Part shown: piece by piece, positions 12,596 to 24,040 of the stretch
How the letters are laid out: the number at the start of each line of letters is the position of its first letter
Position numbering within the stretch: the stretch's first letter is position 1
From: Archivesica marissinica
Lineage: Eukaryota > Mollusca > Bivalvia > Venerida > Vesicomyidae
Assembly: GCA_014843695.1 (NCBI GenBank)
Contig: CM026403.1
Location: 3,596,150-3,660,149 of the forward strand
Direction of reading: 5' to 3'
Length of the DNA: 64,000 nt
Program-made: the position numbers and the translations under genes
Notes under the pieces: generated by a model
Databases searched by the model: none
The model's input: the letters and a program-made list of their open reading frames with translations, nothing else
Told to the model about the DNA's origin: nothing

Positions 12596-12996
12596 ACAAA
12601 ATATGAGGCTATATCGCAACAATCACTTAACATGCAGTTAAACATAAATACATGTATTCGCTTTTTAAATCATGAAAAACTAATCACTTCTATGTAGTGC
12701 TAATCCAGCCACATACGACAGCCAAAAACAAATATAACAAGTGTTCACTCCACTCCAATAAGGAAATGGTTAGTGATAGAACACTGTTGGAATGGGCTAT
12801 CTATACTTTGATTAGACTGTCAAACATTGAGCAATAGCCAAGGGAGTCACAGACATTGGCTGGTTAGGCCAGCTACACAACCATGGTCAAAAGTATAATA
12901 AATCTGGAAATCCAGAGAGAGAGACCCAGATTTATTAAACATAATTATAAACTAATTGCAACTCCGGGATTGGAAGGATTTAATGTATGAAGCGTG

Positions 12997-13282
12997 TGTG
13001 TGTTAAATTACGTTTATTTATCGTTGCTACCGGTTGCCCATATGAGCGACGCCTTCTGAAGAGATTAGTCATTTTAGATTTTAGGAGGATAGTGCAATGA
13101 TACAGACAGACCCATTCCAGAGTCGTCTCTGGTTCTTTTACGTGCACGGTGTACAGCACCGACTCGAGACCTCGGCTTAAAGTCCCATCTGAAAGACTGT
13201 TAATTTTATTAGGGTCAGACGGGGATCGAACCTGTGATCCCTGGATTACCAGTCGAGCGTGTTACTACATATCCATCTGTAA
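12997..13282 (-). mobile_element. tRNA-Thr-like SINE (family B)
   Basis: Read on the minus strand, the tRNA-like head is at 13195-13281 (GGTTCGATCCCC-like B box, anticodon region degraded). The common body follows (GACTAATCTCTTCAGAAGGC, then TGGGCAACCGGTAGCAACGA) and then the tail AATAAACGTAATTT. A full-length reference copy lies at 50438-50733. Confidence 0.85.
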
Positions 13283-13486
13283 TGCATGAAGCTATAATAT
13301 GTCAAGTTTATGTACATATGGCAAGTCATCCTAACGCATGACTTATGCTAGAAGTCAATGGTTTAAATAGGAAGAAGCTTGACAAGTCAGCCAAGTGTTT
13401 TCTATGAATTCTATATAAAAACAACTTCTCTCCAGCTCCAAATAGAGATACATATGGCAGCTCATTGAGACAGTATCTCCTAAATG

Positions 13487-13818
13487 GTTCCAGCGGTCAA
13501 ACAGCAACCTCTGTAAGAAACTGCAAACTTTTTCATATAAAAAGCCATGGCCTAAGCGTGACCATCAGTGATGATAGGTTACAGTGGTATACAAGTCAGC
13601 AACCGTAACCACTCGACCACAGAGGCGGACCATCAGTGATGATAGATTACAGTGGTATACAAGTCAGCAACCGTAACCACTCGACCATCAGTGATGATAG
13701 GTTACAGTGGTATACAAGTCAGCAACCGTAACCACTCGACCACAGAGGCGGACCATCAGTGATGATAGGTTACAGTGGTATACAAGTCAGCAACCGTAAC
13801 CACTCGACCACGGAGGCA
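13487..13818 (-). mobile_element. SINE family H copy with its tRNA-like head tandemly repeated
   Basis: A partial SINE H (body 13487-13555) is followed by about four direct repeats of the head piece (units 13556-13626, 13627-13682, 13683-13753 and 13754-13818). Each holds GATGATAGGTTACAGTGGTA and TCAGCAACCGTAACCACTCG. The second unit lacks the segment with the ACCACAGAGGCGG end. A promoter-like SINE head has been amplified as a minisatellite. Confidence 0.8.
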
Positions 13819-13877
13819 GACTTCAGCGACGATTAAATGACCTAATAAATAATATAGGCTAATACTACATGTATCGG

Positions 13878-14742
13878 CAGTGATTTATCTACGGCCTAAA
13901 CCCATCCATGATTTATCTACGGCCTAAACCCATCCATGATTTATCTACGGCCTAAACCCATCCATGATTTATCTACGGCCTAAACCCATCCATGATTTAT
14001 CTACGGCCTAAACCCATCCATGATTTATCTACGGCCTAAACCCAACCATGATTTATCTACGGCCTAAACCCATCCATGATTTATCTACGGCCTAAACCCA
14101 TCCATGATTTATCTACGGCCTAAACCCATCCATGATTTATCTACGGCCTAAACCCATCCATGATTTATCTACGGTCTAAACCCATCCATGATTTATCTAC
14201 GGCCTAAACCCATCCATGATTTATCTACGGCCTAAACCCATCCATGATTTATCTACGGCCTAAACCCATCCATGATTTATCTACGGCCTAAACCCATCCA
14301 TGATTTATCTACGGCCTAAACCCATCCATGATTTATCTAAGGCCAAGCCTAAACAAAACCCATCCATGATTTATCTAAGGTCAAGCCTAAACAAAACCCA
14401 TCCATGATTTATCTAAGGCCAAGCCTAAACAAAACCCATCCATGATTTATCTAAGGCCAAGCCTAAACAAAACCCATCCATGATTTATCTAAGGCCAAGC
14501 CTAAACAAAACCCATCCATGATTTATCTAAGGCCAAGCCTAAACAAAACCCATCCATGATTTATCTAAGGCCAAGCCTAAACAAAACCCATCCATGATTT
14601 ATCTAAGGCCAAGCCTAAACAAAACCCATCCATGATTTATCTAAGGCCAAGCCTAAACAAAACCCATCCATGATTTATCTAAGGCCAAGCCTAAACAAAA
14701 CCCATCCATGATTTATCTAAGGCCAAGCCTAAACCCATCCAT
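13878..14742. repeat. Two-phase minisatellite: 28-bp units, then 38-bp units
   Basis: About 17 copies of CATCCATGATTTATCTACGG plus CCTAAACC (28 bp) run to about 14340. They switch abruptly to about 10-11 copies of a 38-bp derivative in which CTACGG becomes CTAAGGCCAAG and CCTAAACAAAACC follows. The last unit returns to the short form. One 28-bp unit reads CCAACC and one reads GGTCTA. It lies in GGNBP2 intron 2. Confidence 0.96.
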
Positions 14743-15144
14743 GATCGATCGCATCAGAACATACTGTGACACAATTTAATTTGCAGGTAATCCTTTCTTC
14801 ATCACTTTTTTTAGTATTCATGAAATTAATTAAATTATTTGCACAAATCTTGTATTCAGCCATTTTGTTAGTTACAATCTAGTATATCGGGGAGGGCCAT
14901 AACTAATTTGTTAAAACTTATGGCCCAACCCATTTATTTCAACATATATCGACAATCCTTGTACAAACAAATCCACGAATCGTATATTATGCTTACTTAC
15001 CTAATTTGTTCATTTGTCTTGTATTGTACACTGTATATATAGAATGAATGCAATAAAATACGTCAAATACACATTGCTTGTGATTCAATCTCACAACCCA
15101 TGATTGTGAAATAACCGCCACACACTGTGTCCTAGCATGCATAC
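14743..15144. other. GGNBP2 intron 2, nothing further recognised
   Basis: AT-rich single-copy sequence between the 28/38-bp array and exon 2. The bases next to the exon carry the donor AAG/GTATGC on the minus strand. No other feature seen. Confidence 0.55.
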
Positions 15145-15338
15145 CTTCTTCTACACCCAACACAGGGTACCAGGTGGGTTAGTAAGTTCATGATATCTTT
15201 ACTGGTGACCATCATGGCTACAGCAATTTCATCCTTGGACAGAGCACTGAACCTCTGTACAAACCGCTCCATATCCTTACACTTGATGCCGTTCACATGG
15301 TCACAGTCTATGCACTTGTCAGCAAACTGGACAACCAT
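15145..15338 (-). CDS. GGNBP2 orthologue, coding exon 2
   Basis: This 194-bp exon starts in phase 0 with MVVQFADKCIDCDHVNGIKC and ends HLVPCVGCRR plus two bases (AG). The family has a matching stretch with AMVVTSREVL and LVPCVGCRR. The cysteine-rich CVGC is conserved and may be metal-binding, which is inference. The acceptor is TATTTCAG (AG at 15339-15340) and the donor is AAG/GTATGC (GT at 15143-15144). The internal ATG is not the start: exon 1 joins it in frame. Confidence 0.95.
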
Positions 15339-15358
15339 CTGAAATACATGTAGAAACA

Positions 15359-15573
15359 ATAGCTTGATAAACATCTCATAGAATCCATTATACTGTTGTA
15401 CCATAATTCCATAGCTTGATAAACATCTCACAGAATCCATTATACTGTTATATCATAATTCCATAGCTTGATAAATATCTCACAGAATCCATTATACTGT
15501 TATATCATAATTCCATAGCTTGATAAACATCTCACAGAATCCATTATACTGTTATATCATAATTCCATAGCCT
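15359..15573. repeat. 52-bp minisatellite, 4 copies
   Basis: Four direct repeats of a 52-bp unit with CATAGCTTGATAAACATCTC and ATTATACTGTTATATCATAA. It starts about 20 bp upstream (minus sense) of the exon 2 acceptor. Confidence 0.92.
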
Positions 15574-15596
15574 GGTGACTACATTACTGCCAACAG

Positions 15597-16919
15597 TACT
15601 CCCCCCAGGAGCGATGTCATGGTCCATAGGGTGTAAATCTACTCCAGGAGCGATGTCATGGTCCATAGGGTGTAAATCTTCCCCAGGAGTGATGTCATGG
15701 TCCACAGGGTGTAAATCTACCCCAGGAGCGATGTCATGGTCCATAGGGTGTAAATCTCCCCCAGGAGCGATGTCATGGTCCATAGGGTGTAAATCTCCCA
15801 CAGGAGCGATGTCATGGTCCATAGGGTGTAAATCTTCCCCAGGAGTGATGTCATGGTCCACAGGGTGTAAATCTACCCCAGGAGCAATGTCATGGTCCAT
15901 AGGGTGTAAATCTACCCCAGGAGCGATGTCATGGTCATAGGGTGTATCTTCCCCCAGGAGCGATGTCATGGCCCATAGGGTGTAATCTACCCCAGGAGCG
16001 ATGTCCTGGTCCATAGGGTGTAATCTCCCCCAGGAGCGATGTCATGGTCATAGGGTGTAAATCTCCCCCGGAGCGATGTCATGGTCCATAGGGTGTAAAT
16101 CTCCCCCAGGAGCGATGTCATGGTCCATAGGGTGTAAATCTCCCCAGGAGCGATGTCATGGTCCATAGGGTGTAAATCTCCCCCAGGAGCGATGTCATGG
16201 TCCATAGGGTGTAAATCTCCCACAGGAGCGATGTCATGGTCCATAGGGTGTAATCTTCCCCAGGAGTGATGTCATGGTCCACAGGGGTGTTAATCTACCC
16301 CAGGAGCGATGTCATGGTCCATAGGGTGTAAATCTACCCCAGGAGCGATGTCATGGTCATAGGGTGTAAATCTTCCCCAGGAGCGATGTCATGCCCATAG
16401 GGTGTAAATCTACCCCAGAGCGATGTCCTGGTCCATAGGGTGTAAATCTCCCCCAGGAGCGATGTCATGGTCCATAGGGTGTAAATCTCCCCCAGGAGCG
16501 ATGTCATGGTCCATAGGGTGTAAATCTCCCCCAGGAGCGATGTCATGGTCCATAGGGTGTAAATCTTCCCCAGGAGCGATGTCATGGTCCATAGGGTGTA
16601 AATCTCCCCCAGGAGCGATGTCATGGTCCATAGGGTGTAAATCTCCCCCAGGAGCGATGTCATGGTCCATAGGGTGTAAATCTCCCCCAGGAGCGATGTC
16701 ATGGTCCATAGGGTGTAAATCTCCCCCAGGAGCGATGTCATGGTCCATAGGGTGTAAATCTTCCCCAGGAGCGATGTCATGGTCCATAGGGTGTAAATCT
16801 ACCCCAGGAGCGATGTCATGGTCCATAGGGTGTAAATCTTCCCCAGGAGTGATGTCATGGTCCACAGGGTGTAAATCTACCCCAGGAGCGATGTCATGGT
16901 CCATAGGGTGTAAATCTAC
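15597..16919. repeat. 39-bp minisatellite, about 34 copies
   Basis: The unit is CCAGGAGCGATGTCATGGTC plus CATAGGGTGTAAATCTMCC (39 bp), varying at a few sites (GGAGTGATG, CCACAGGG, CTTCCCC, CTACCCC). As 39 is a multiple of 3, long frames stay open on both strands (for example the repeated peptide MDHDIAPGGDLHP). These are repeat artefacts. Units with GGAGTGATG and CCACAGGG occur together at about 15687, 15845, 16265 and 16848, hinting at longer-range block copying. Confidence 0.97.
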
Positions 16920-17105
16920 CCGTCCGGAGTTCGAGCCCCACTGGAGCCGTTATGATTGTGCCCTTAGGCAAGGCATTTAAATTCCATGTTGCCTCTTCTC
17001 TCTCCCTCGTGGCGATGGATTCCATCAGGAATGAGGTCTCGAGAGTGATTTATATAAGTTGAAATAACTTGTTTCGCAATCGAGCTAAAATATATTTGTA
17101 TAAAG
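16920..17105 (+). mobile_element. SINE family C, copy 1
   Basis: It has GAGTTCGAGCCCCACTGGAG as a B-box-like end of the tRNA head. The shared body follows with TGCCCTTAGGCAAGGCATTT, GCGATGGATTCCATCAGGAA and TTGTTTCGCAATCGAGCTAA. The A-box half is missing. The 39-bp array joins directly to its 5' end. Other copies: 24236-24436, 29510-29720, 41055-41275, 62255-62345 and 62985-63150. Confidence 0.85.
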
Positions 17106-19350
17106 GTCTTTATCACATAAATTTGGCATTTGTAAAACTATATACAAATACATGCATTTCACGAGTCATTGGTCAGAAGATAACGTGGTTCATATTTTAT
17201 TAAATTGGGAGAATGAGGCTCACAATTTCACAAAGTGGGTGGATTGGGGGTGAGAATCGGAAGTGTGAATCAACTTGTGGTAAATTTACAGTACTTATGA
17301 AGCCTAACACGGTCAATGTTTTAATACCTTTCTGAAATCAGACTTGTGTCAGAGTCAATCAACCAGTACACCAGATTATCATTGACTTTGAAATTTATTA
17401 AATAATTTATAATCTTATAACATGCCAGCACATACATCATCATGTAGTATATTAGTTGAGTGAAAGGGCTAACTGATGTGATCATGTCAAAGAAGAGTGT
17501 GTGACATTGAATTTGGTTGTACCGTAGTGGTTTGTTGGTTACTTTACTTTTTTGCCTAGTGATTTGTTTCGACATTTTCAGATTCTCGTAAACACTAGCA
17601 AACAACAGCTTTGCTCAATTATTAACTAGAGGTATTGGCCATATTGCTATCATCAGTTGAATTATACTCTATTTAATGCATAGTATTACACACAATATTA
17701 TACCACTATAGAGCTTCTTATAACATGTGCGAACCTAAAAATAGATGTGGAATTTCCATGTTTTGTTTCCAGAAAATTAATTTCACTACAGACTTCAGAT
17801 AATTTTCAGAGCGCCCTTAGAACCCAGAGAGCATAGTTGAGCAGTGAGATGTCCACAACTCGGATCGCTATCACATTATTATCACCATACTATTGCCAGC
17901 ATACATGTACAATGTACTATCGTAATACAATATTTGAACATCTTATAAATCATATACACAAAGATACTGAAAAAGAAACATGTACCTATCATTTTTCATG
18001 AACAACAATAGAAGAAACACTAAAATAATTGTTAAAGTTTACACATAGAGATAATGAGATCAAACATTCCATCATTAATCTGAAGCATTCTAATTTTTCT
18101 TAAGAAAGGTTTGCCTGTCAATATGCTTTGGGTGTTAAAGCTGCCATATGTTCCCAGTTGTTATTGATATGGTACATTTGGCTGCGCTTTGATTATTTAT
18201 TTAATAATTGGAACATTTCATTTTCGATTTAAACAACATATTTAGACCTTACATAATATAGTGACATCTACTAAATTTGGGTGTCCCCATAAATTGTGTA
18301 ATGTTACAGTTTGCAGGAGTCCTGACTTTCGTGTCACAGTACGGTGCTGGCATCTATTAAATTTAATATAGCACCGCAACTGCATTGTAAATAGTTTTGA
18401 CAGCTCTGATTTGAACACACAATTTTGTAAAGATTATTGCATAAATTTACAAAGCTAAAACTATCGATATCAGAAAGTGATAATTAGTACTACTGATCTG
18501 TCAAACAATAGTGATAAATATTTGTCATATTAGAGTCGCCATTGATAAGAGTATTTGAGCCATAATCAGTATCGAGTGTGGGGAGTAATAAAATATATAC
18601 ATGTATGTAGATGTACAATCGACCATGTAAATATTGTTGTGTATCGATAATTAGATGTATTAGTTAGACAGCTATTATTTATTAAGAATATAGCTTCAAC
18701 TTCAATGTCTTTACTCATCAAGATCCGGCAGGCAGACATAACGACGAGATGTGCAGTTTAAAAACGTGTGCATGTGCATCGCCAGACGCTTTGAACGTGA
18801 AGCTGTATGTGCCTTGACAAACTTAATACTTTCATATATATTTGCAAAACAATAATTGTACTTTGTAAACAATACAACTTTAGATGCAAATATCTTAGTC
18901 TACTAGAGGCATTCTGGGGAGGGCTTGGCAATGTAGAGACGGCATCATTTTAACCCTGTAAATATGTGCACCTCACAACCAACATGTATTATACACCAAT
19001 TGTATGAAGATGCCCCATAATCCGATGTTGTGCACTATCGAGAGATGCGACTACAAGCGATATTATAGACCTACTTATAGAGTCTGGACGCCCAAACAAA
19101 TACATCTATTGAGACACTTTTCCTATGTAAAAATGACTATAAAATACCCTACACAGATTCGTGTTTTGCACAGGCTGCATAAACATTTATTTGACAGCTC
19201 AAACATTATTTATAAGTGGGTGGGGTGATTATTGACCTTGTTATTTTATAGATAGCCATTTCTACAATTATGCCCTACCCATATTAATGCATTGCAACAT
19301 AGAGCCTTGAACTAATATACATCTATCAAACCACGCCAAGGCAAACTCAC
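17106..19350. other. GGNBP2 intron 1, unique AT-rich sequence
   Basis: About 2.2 kb of low-GC, apparently single-copy sequence. Short open frames (for example near 17321-17605 minus and 19004-19228 plus) lack homology I recognise and lack convincing paired splice signals. No array or tRNA-like promoter seen. Confidence 0.55.
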
Positions 19351-19437
19351 AGTCAACGAGTCGTCAACAACCAGGGGGATTTGTCTTCTTTCAAATTGGT
19401 AATCCTCAGACCTGCAAACCGCTATCAATTTTGCCAT
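19351..19437 (-). CDS. GGNBP2 orthologue, coding exon 1 with start codon
   Basis: This 87-bp first coding exon encodes MAKLIAVCRSEDYQFERRQI followed by PLVVDDSLT. It matches the vertebrate N terminus MARLVAVCR ... FERRQIPLYIDDTLT. The ATG has a good context (A at -3, G at +4), and an in-frame TAG lies 19 codons upstream. The donor is GACT/GTGAGT (GT at 19349-19350) in phase 0, matching exon 2. Joined, exons 1-5 give about 211 residues; from memory the human protein is about 700, so most of the gene is outside the window to the left. Confidence 0.92.
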
Positions 19438-20524
19438 TATTTCGGTTACTCTCGTTGTGACAGTTTTACAGACAAATACGTGGCTTTTGTTCTACAACAA
19501 TATATATGTAAACACCTTGCTAGATATCAAATCTAGCAGTTAAAAACTAAAAATATTTTGCCCCATATAGGAATTTCCTTGACTTCAAGTTTGGGAACCG
19601 CATAACACAGCCACCGAGTGTTAATCTTCCGCGATGTGAAATCTCAATATCTATGTTTAAGCGAAGTTTTAACTATTAGTTTGACATAGGGAATTGAGCA
19701 ATCATTAGTTTATTTGCCAAATACATCGACTACTTCATTGGATGAACTCGTAAACTAATATTTTCTGCGCAGTAAAACAAAATGGAGGAAATATAGTTCT
19801 TTATCAAGCGCAACCTAGTGGGACATACTTTGACAGTCAAGGGAAATAATTTTCGCCCAGGATTAAATACCAGAGAGATCATTACACTAGCACCGGGTAA
19901 ACAAACAAAAATATTTTTTTGTAAAATATATCCCAATGTGTAGTTCAAAGCATAATAAAATCACTTGTATATGCTGGATGAATTGTTGTCTTCTTTCAAT
20001 AATGTACAAGGCCTATCTAGAACATATTTGGACATGATCATAATGCATGCATTGTGAATTTGACTTAAACTAAGTTAAAGTTTATCTTTAAGTCTTTATT
20101 TATATAGGCCTATATATATAAAATTTATGATCATTTTCCATTCATATGATGATTTCCTGGATCGACTTAGCTGATCTAATAGTTGACCAGTATTGAGCAA
20201 TGTGTTTGCTGTGGTTTGCTCAGCGACACTACTAGTTTGAAAAATGCCTGGATAGTAAAATGTCACATTTTTCAAGTCTAAATATTTGGACTACGAACTA
20301 CATACGTGCCTTGATCTGTTGCTCTACCTCTGGACTGCGATAATAAGGTGTGAACCATGCAGGTGTATATAAAACATTGTAGTCTGGTGTGGTGTCTTGT
20401 GCTCTGCTAACCCCTCGAAACCTAGTCCAAATATTTAAACTTGAACATTTTTACATTTAATCTTTTTTATTCTGATATGAGTACACTGTATGTATGTTCC
20501 ATTAATGTCAAACCCCTTGCGGGG
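19438..20524. other. Upstream region of GGNBP2
   Basis: It contains the 5' leader and presumably the promoter of GGNBP2 (minus strand), but I see no confident TATA box or other defined element. A short SINE G-like fragment lies at about 20158-20240 (TAGCTGATCTAATAGTTGAC, then CAATGTGTTTGC). The rest is AT-rich. Confidence 0.5.
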
Positions 20525-20695
20525 ACGTAGACATGTTTTTCTGGGCAAGCTTAGCCGATCTAAGTGATTAACCAGTACTAAGCAATGTGCGTGAGGTGCC
20601 TTGCTCAATGACACTACATACGTGGCCTGACCGAGTATCGAACCCGGGACCATTCGATTCCAAATCCGACGCTGGACCACGGATGCCACACATTG
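20525..20695 (-). mobile_element. tRNA-derived SINE (family G), copy 1
   Basis: On the minus strand the head reads GGCATCCGTGGTCCAGCGTC (A-box side) and CCCGGGTTCGATACTCGGTC (B-box side). A body follows with CTTAGTACTGGTTAATCACT. A related copy lies at 60915-61060. Confidence 0.7.
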
Positions 20696-20761
20696 TAGTT
20701 ATGACAGGGCTGTTCTGGTGTTGTGGCTGAATGTGTTCCTCTTGATGCATTGCTTGTTACT

Positions 20762-21857
20762 GACAAATTAATGGTCCAGTGGTAGTGGTACACATTAATG
20801 GTCCAGTGGTAGTGGTGTACATTAATGGTACAGTGGTAGTGGTACACATTAATGGTACAGTGGTAGTGGTACACATTAATGGTCCAGTGGTAGTGGTGTA
20901 CATTAATGGTACAGTGGTAGTGGTACACATTAATGGTACAGTGGTAGTGGTACACATTAATGGTACAGTGGTAGTGGTACACATTAATGGTCCAGTGGTA
21001 GTGGTACACATTAATGGTCCAGTGGTAGTGGTACACATTAATGGTCCAGTGGTAGTGGTACACATTAATGGTCCAGTGATAGCAGTACACATTAATGGTC
21101 CAGTGGTAGTGGTACACATTAATGGTCCAGTGGTAGTGGTACACATTAATGGTCCAGTGGTAGTGGTACACATTAATGGTCCAGTGGTAGTGGTACACAT
21201 TAATGGTCCAGTGGTAGTGGTACACATTAATGGTCCAGTGGTAGTGGTACACATTAATGGTCCAGTGGTAGTGGTACACATTAATGGTCCAGTGGTAGTG
21301 GTACATATTAATTGTCCAGCGGTAGTGGTAGTGGTACACATTAATGGTCCAATGGTAGTGGTACACATTAATGGTCCAGTGGTAGTGGTACACATTAATG
21401 GTCCAGTGGTAGTGGTACACATTAATGGTCCAGTGGTAGTGGTACACATTAATGGTCCAGTGGTAGTGGTACACATTAATGGTCCAGTGGTAGTGGTACA
21501 CATTAATGGTCCAGTGGTAGTGGTACACATTAATGGTCCAGTGGTAGTGGTACACATTAATGGTCCAGCGGTATGGTAGTGGTACACATTAATGGTAGTG
21601 GTACACATTAATGGTCCAGTGGTAGTGGTACACATTAATGGTCCAGTGGTAGTGGTACACATTAATGGTCCAGTGGTAGTGGTACACATTAATGGTCCAG
21701 TGGTAGTGGTACATATTAATTGTCCAGCGGTAGTGGTAGTGGTACACATTAATGGTCCAATGGTAGTGGTACACATTAATGGTCCAGTGGTAGTGGTACA
21801 CATTAATGGTCCAGTGGTAGTGGTACACATTAATGGTCCAGTGGTAGTGGTACACAT
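20762..21857. repeat. 27-bp minisatellite, about 40 copies, with a second-order duplication
   Basis: The unit is CATTAATGGTCCAGTGGTAG plus TGGTACA (27 bp = 9 codons), so frames stay open on both strands over hundreds of codons (repeated peptide VVVVHINGP or its antisense). A distinctive variant cluster (TTAATTGTCCAGCGGTAGTG, then a unit with CCAATGG) occurs near 21305 and again near 21713, so a block of about 410 bp was duplicated. Confidence 0.97.
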
Positions 21858-21907
21858 TCATCGGTTTGTTTGCAGCAGTAATCATTACATAATTGCTTTT
21901 CAGGGTT

Positions 21908-22230
21908 TATCGACGTGTTCATTGTGTGCATTTATTACACTAAACCTGTTCATCGTGTGCATTTATTACACTAAACGTGTTCATTGTGTGCATTTATTAC
22001 ACTAGACGTGTGCATTTATTACACTAAACGTGTTCATTGTGTGCATTTATTACACTAAACGTGTTCATTGTGTGCATTTATTACACTAAACGTGTTCATT
22101 GTGTGCATTTATTACACTAAACGTGTTCATTGTGTGCATTTATTACACTAAACGTGTTCATTTATTACACTAAACATGTTCATCATGTGCATTTATTACA
22201 CTAAGCGTGTTCATTTATTACACTAGACGT
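21908..22230. repeat. 31-bp minisatellite, about 10 copies
   Basis: The unit is CGTGTTCATTGTGTGCATTT plus ATTACACTAAA (31 bp), with three shortened units lacking CATTGTGTG or similar. It follows the 27-bp array after about 50 bp of unrelated sequence. Confidence 0.93.
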
Positions 22231-22311
22231 GTTCCTAACGAGCAGCCATTGCAATATGATGAGAAGGCATGGAAAATTAAAGATGCTGACTGGGATTCTC
22301 ATACCGGTCTG

Positions 22312-22538
22312 TTTCGTCTACTTTATGAGTAAGCATGTTTATTTTAAATGAATTATTATAGATACATGTACGTCCATCTACTTTATGAGTAAGCACGTTT
22401 ATTTTAAATGAATTATTATAGATACATATACGTCCGTCTACTTTATGAGTAAGCACGTTTATTTTAAATGAATTATTATAGATACATGTACGTCCATCTA
22501 CTTTATGAGTAAGCATGTTTATCTTAAATGAATTATTA
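22312..22538. repeat. 60-bp minisatellite, left part (split by a Tc1 element)
   Basis: About four copies of a 60-bp unit with CTACTTTATGAGTAAGCAYG and AATTATTATAGATACATGTA. The last unit breaks off at AATTATTA, exactly where the Tc1 terminal repeat begins. The remainder is at 24041-24130. Confidence 0.92.
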
Positions 22539-24038
22539 TGAGTCAAAAAAGAAACGATACCTGGTGTTTATGTGTCTATAATTTCAACATTTATTAAGAA
22601 AATTCATAAGATGATAGTCCAACATGTTTGAAAGAGGAGCACATAAAGCATAATGAGCCTCCGAAATTGTCTGCTGCGTGATGACGTAATTCGTCGGACA
22701 GGGGTCTAATGGAGTTTTCACACAGACGTCAATACCGAGTATGGGCACCATTTGCGTCTCTCACTGCAATGCACCGCCGTTGCATCTAACGGAAGATTGT
22801 CTGAATCTCTTGCTGGTCAATATTTGTCCACTCCTGACGCAAAACATCCCTCAGTTGGTTTAACGTTACCGGCTGACGTCGTCTGACGCGGCAGTCTAAC
22901 GTATCCCACAAATGTTCTATAGGTGACAAGTCTGCTGACAAAGCAGGCCACGGCAGGGTTTCAATATTGTTCTGCTCCAATAATGTGGTGGAAATCCGAG
23001 CAGTATGCCTCTTGGCGTTGTCCTGTTGGAACAGTGTGACGTTTCTGTTGGCATTAAAGAATGGCACAACAACTGGCGCAAGGATCTCATCACAGTACCG
23101 CTGGGCATTTAGGTTCCCGTCCACCACTAACTGTTCAGTGCGACTGCCGAAGGTGATACCGCCCCACGCCATAACGCTTCCGCCCCCGAACAGATCGACC
23201 TGACGTACACATGCGTCGGCGTAACGTTCACCGCGTCTGCGATATACCCGCTCTCTGCCATCCGCTCGACGCAAACAGAACCGCGATTCATCACTAAACA
23301 TCACCGAATTCCACTGTAACCTAGTCCAGCGAGCACGTTCCGTCGTCCATTCCCGCCGTACGTCACGGTGACGTCATGTCAGGATGGGTCCAACGTATGG
23401 CCGATAGGCACGAATGCCACGTTCACCGAGCCGGTTCCTGACTGTTTGTGCACTGATGCGATTGTTGGTCATCCCAGGAGTAACGGCAGCTGTGTGCGTA
23501 GCAGGTAGGAACCGGTCACGTAAATGTGACGTCCGAATGTGACGGTCCTGTTCACGCGTCGTCACACGTGGTCGACCAGATCTTGGACGGTCGTCCACCG
23601 ATCCATGTGTTCGATAACGTCGAAGTAGACGTGTTATCGTGATCCGCGTAACCCCGAGTCGATTTGCGACGTCACGCTGACATAAACCGCCGTCAATCAT
23701 GCCAATGGCACGCATTCTCTGATTGCTGTTTAGCCTAGGCATTTTGTTAGAGGTAACAATGGGTATGTAAGGTGTTTTTCCTCGATGATAATGCAATACC
23801 AGTACAATAAACCGGTTTTCCGATTTGTACATGTGTAGGAAGTTGTCTTTGTTGAGGAGCATGTGCAAATCGGAAATTCGGCGTTCCAGGATTATCGGGT
23901 GTTTATTTACCTGTGTTTATGGTTGGCTGACGTTGCAATAAGATACCCGGTACTGATACGTAATAATATATTAAACCTTTCTATGGTTTTATCCGTTTTA
24001 CGTCATTTTTAGTTTGGTATTGTTTCTTTTTTGACTCA
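22539..24038 (-). mobile_element. Tc1-family DNA transposon, about 1.5 kb
   Basis: The ends are TGAGTCAAAAAAGAAACGAT at 22539 and, on the minus strand from 24038, TGAGTCAAAAAAGAAACAAT. The inverted repeat is about 23 bp with one mismatch. TA-rich sequence flanks both ends, as expected for Tc1 TA target duplication. The element encodes one transposase on the minus strand and is inserted in a 60-bp minisatellite unit. The near-perfect ends and single nonsense lesion suggest a fairly recent insertion. Confidence 0.93.
22786..23742 (-). pseudogene. Tc1 transposase with one premature stop
   Basis: From ATG at 23742 one frame runs 319 codons to TAG at 22786-22788, broken only by TGA at 23374-23376 (codon 123), probably a CpG C-to-T change of an arginine codon. 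The N-terminal half (MPRLNSNQRM..., about residues 1-120) is a paired helix-turn-helix DNA-binding region. The C-terminal half is a DDE domain with FSDESRF, QQDNAKRHTA and SADLSPIEHLWD. Between the second D and the E there are 34 residues, so it is DD34E, typical of Tc1. Length is close to the usual 320-340. No frameshift is needed. Confidence 0.93.
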
Positions 24039-24040
24039 GT

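Noticed and set aside
15544..16980. Long frames on both strands in the 39-bp array
   Set aside because: Unit length is a multiple of three and lacks stops in several frames. Frames break wherever a unit has an indel, so there is no selection for coding.
17321..17605. Minus-strand frame with a donor-like end (AAAG/GTATTA) as a GGNBP2 exon
   Set aside because: The peptide does not resemble GGNBP2, and exons 1 and 2 already join in phase without it.
19730..19948. Minus-strand 72-codon frame as GGNBP2 exon 1
   Set aside because: It does not match the family. The true exon 1 (19351-19437) does, with correct phase and an upstream in-frame stop.
20614..21857. Frames of up to 366 codons on both strands in the 27-bp array
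   Set aside because: Same reason: a 9-codon repeat open in several frames on both strands.
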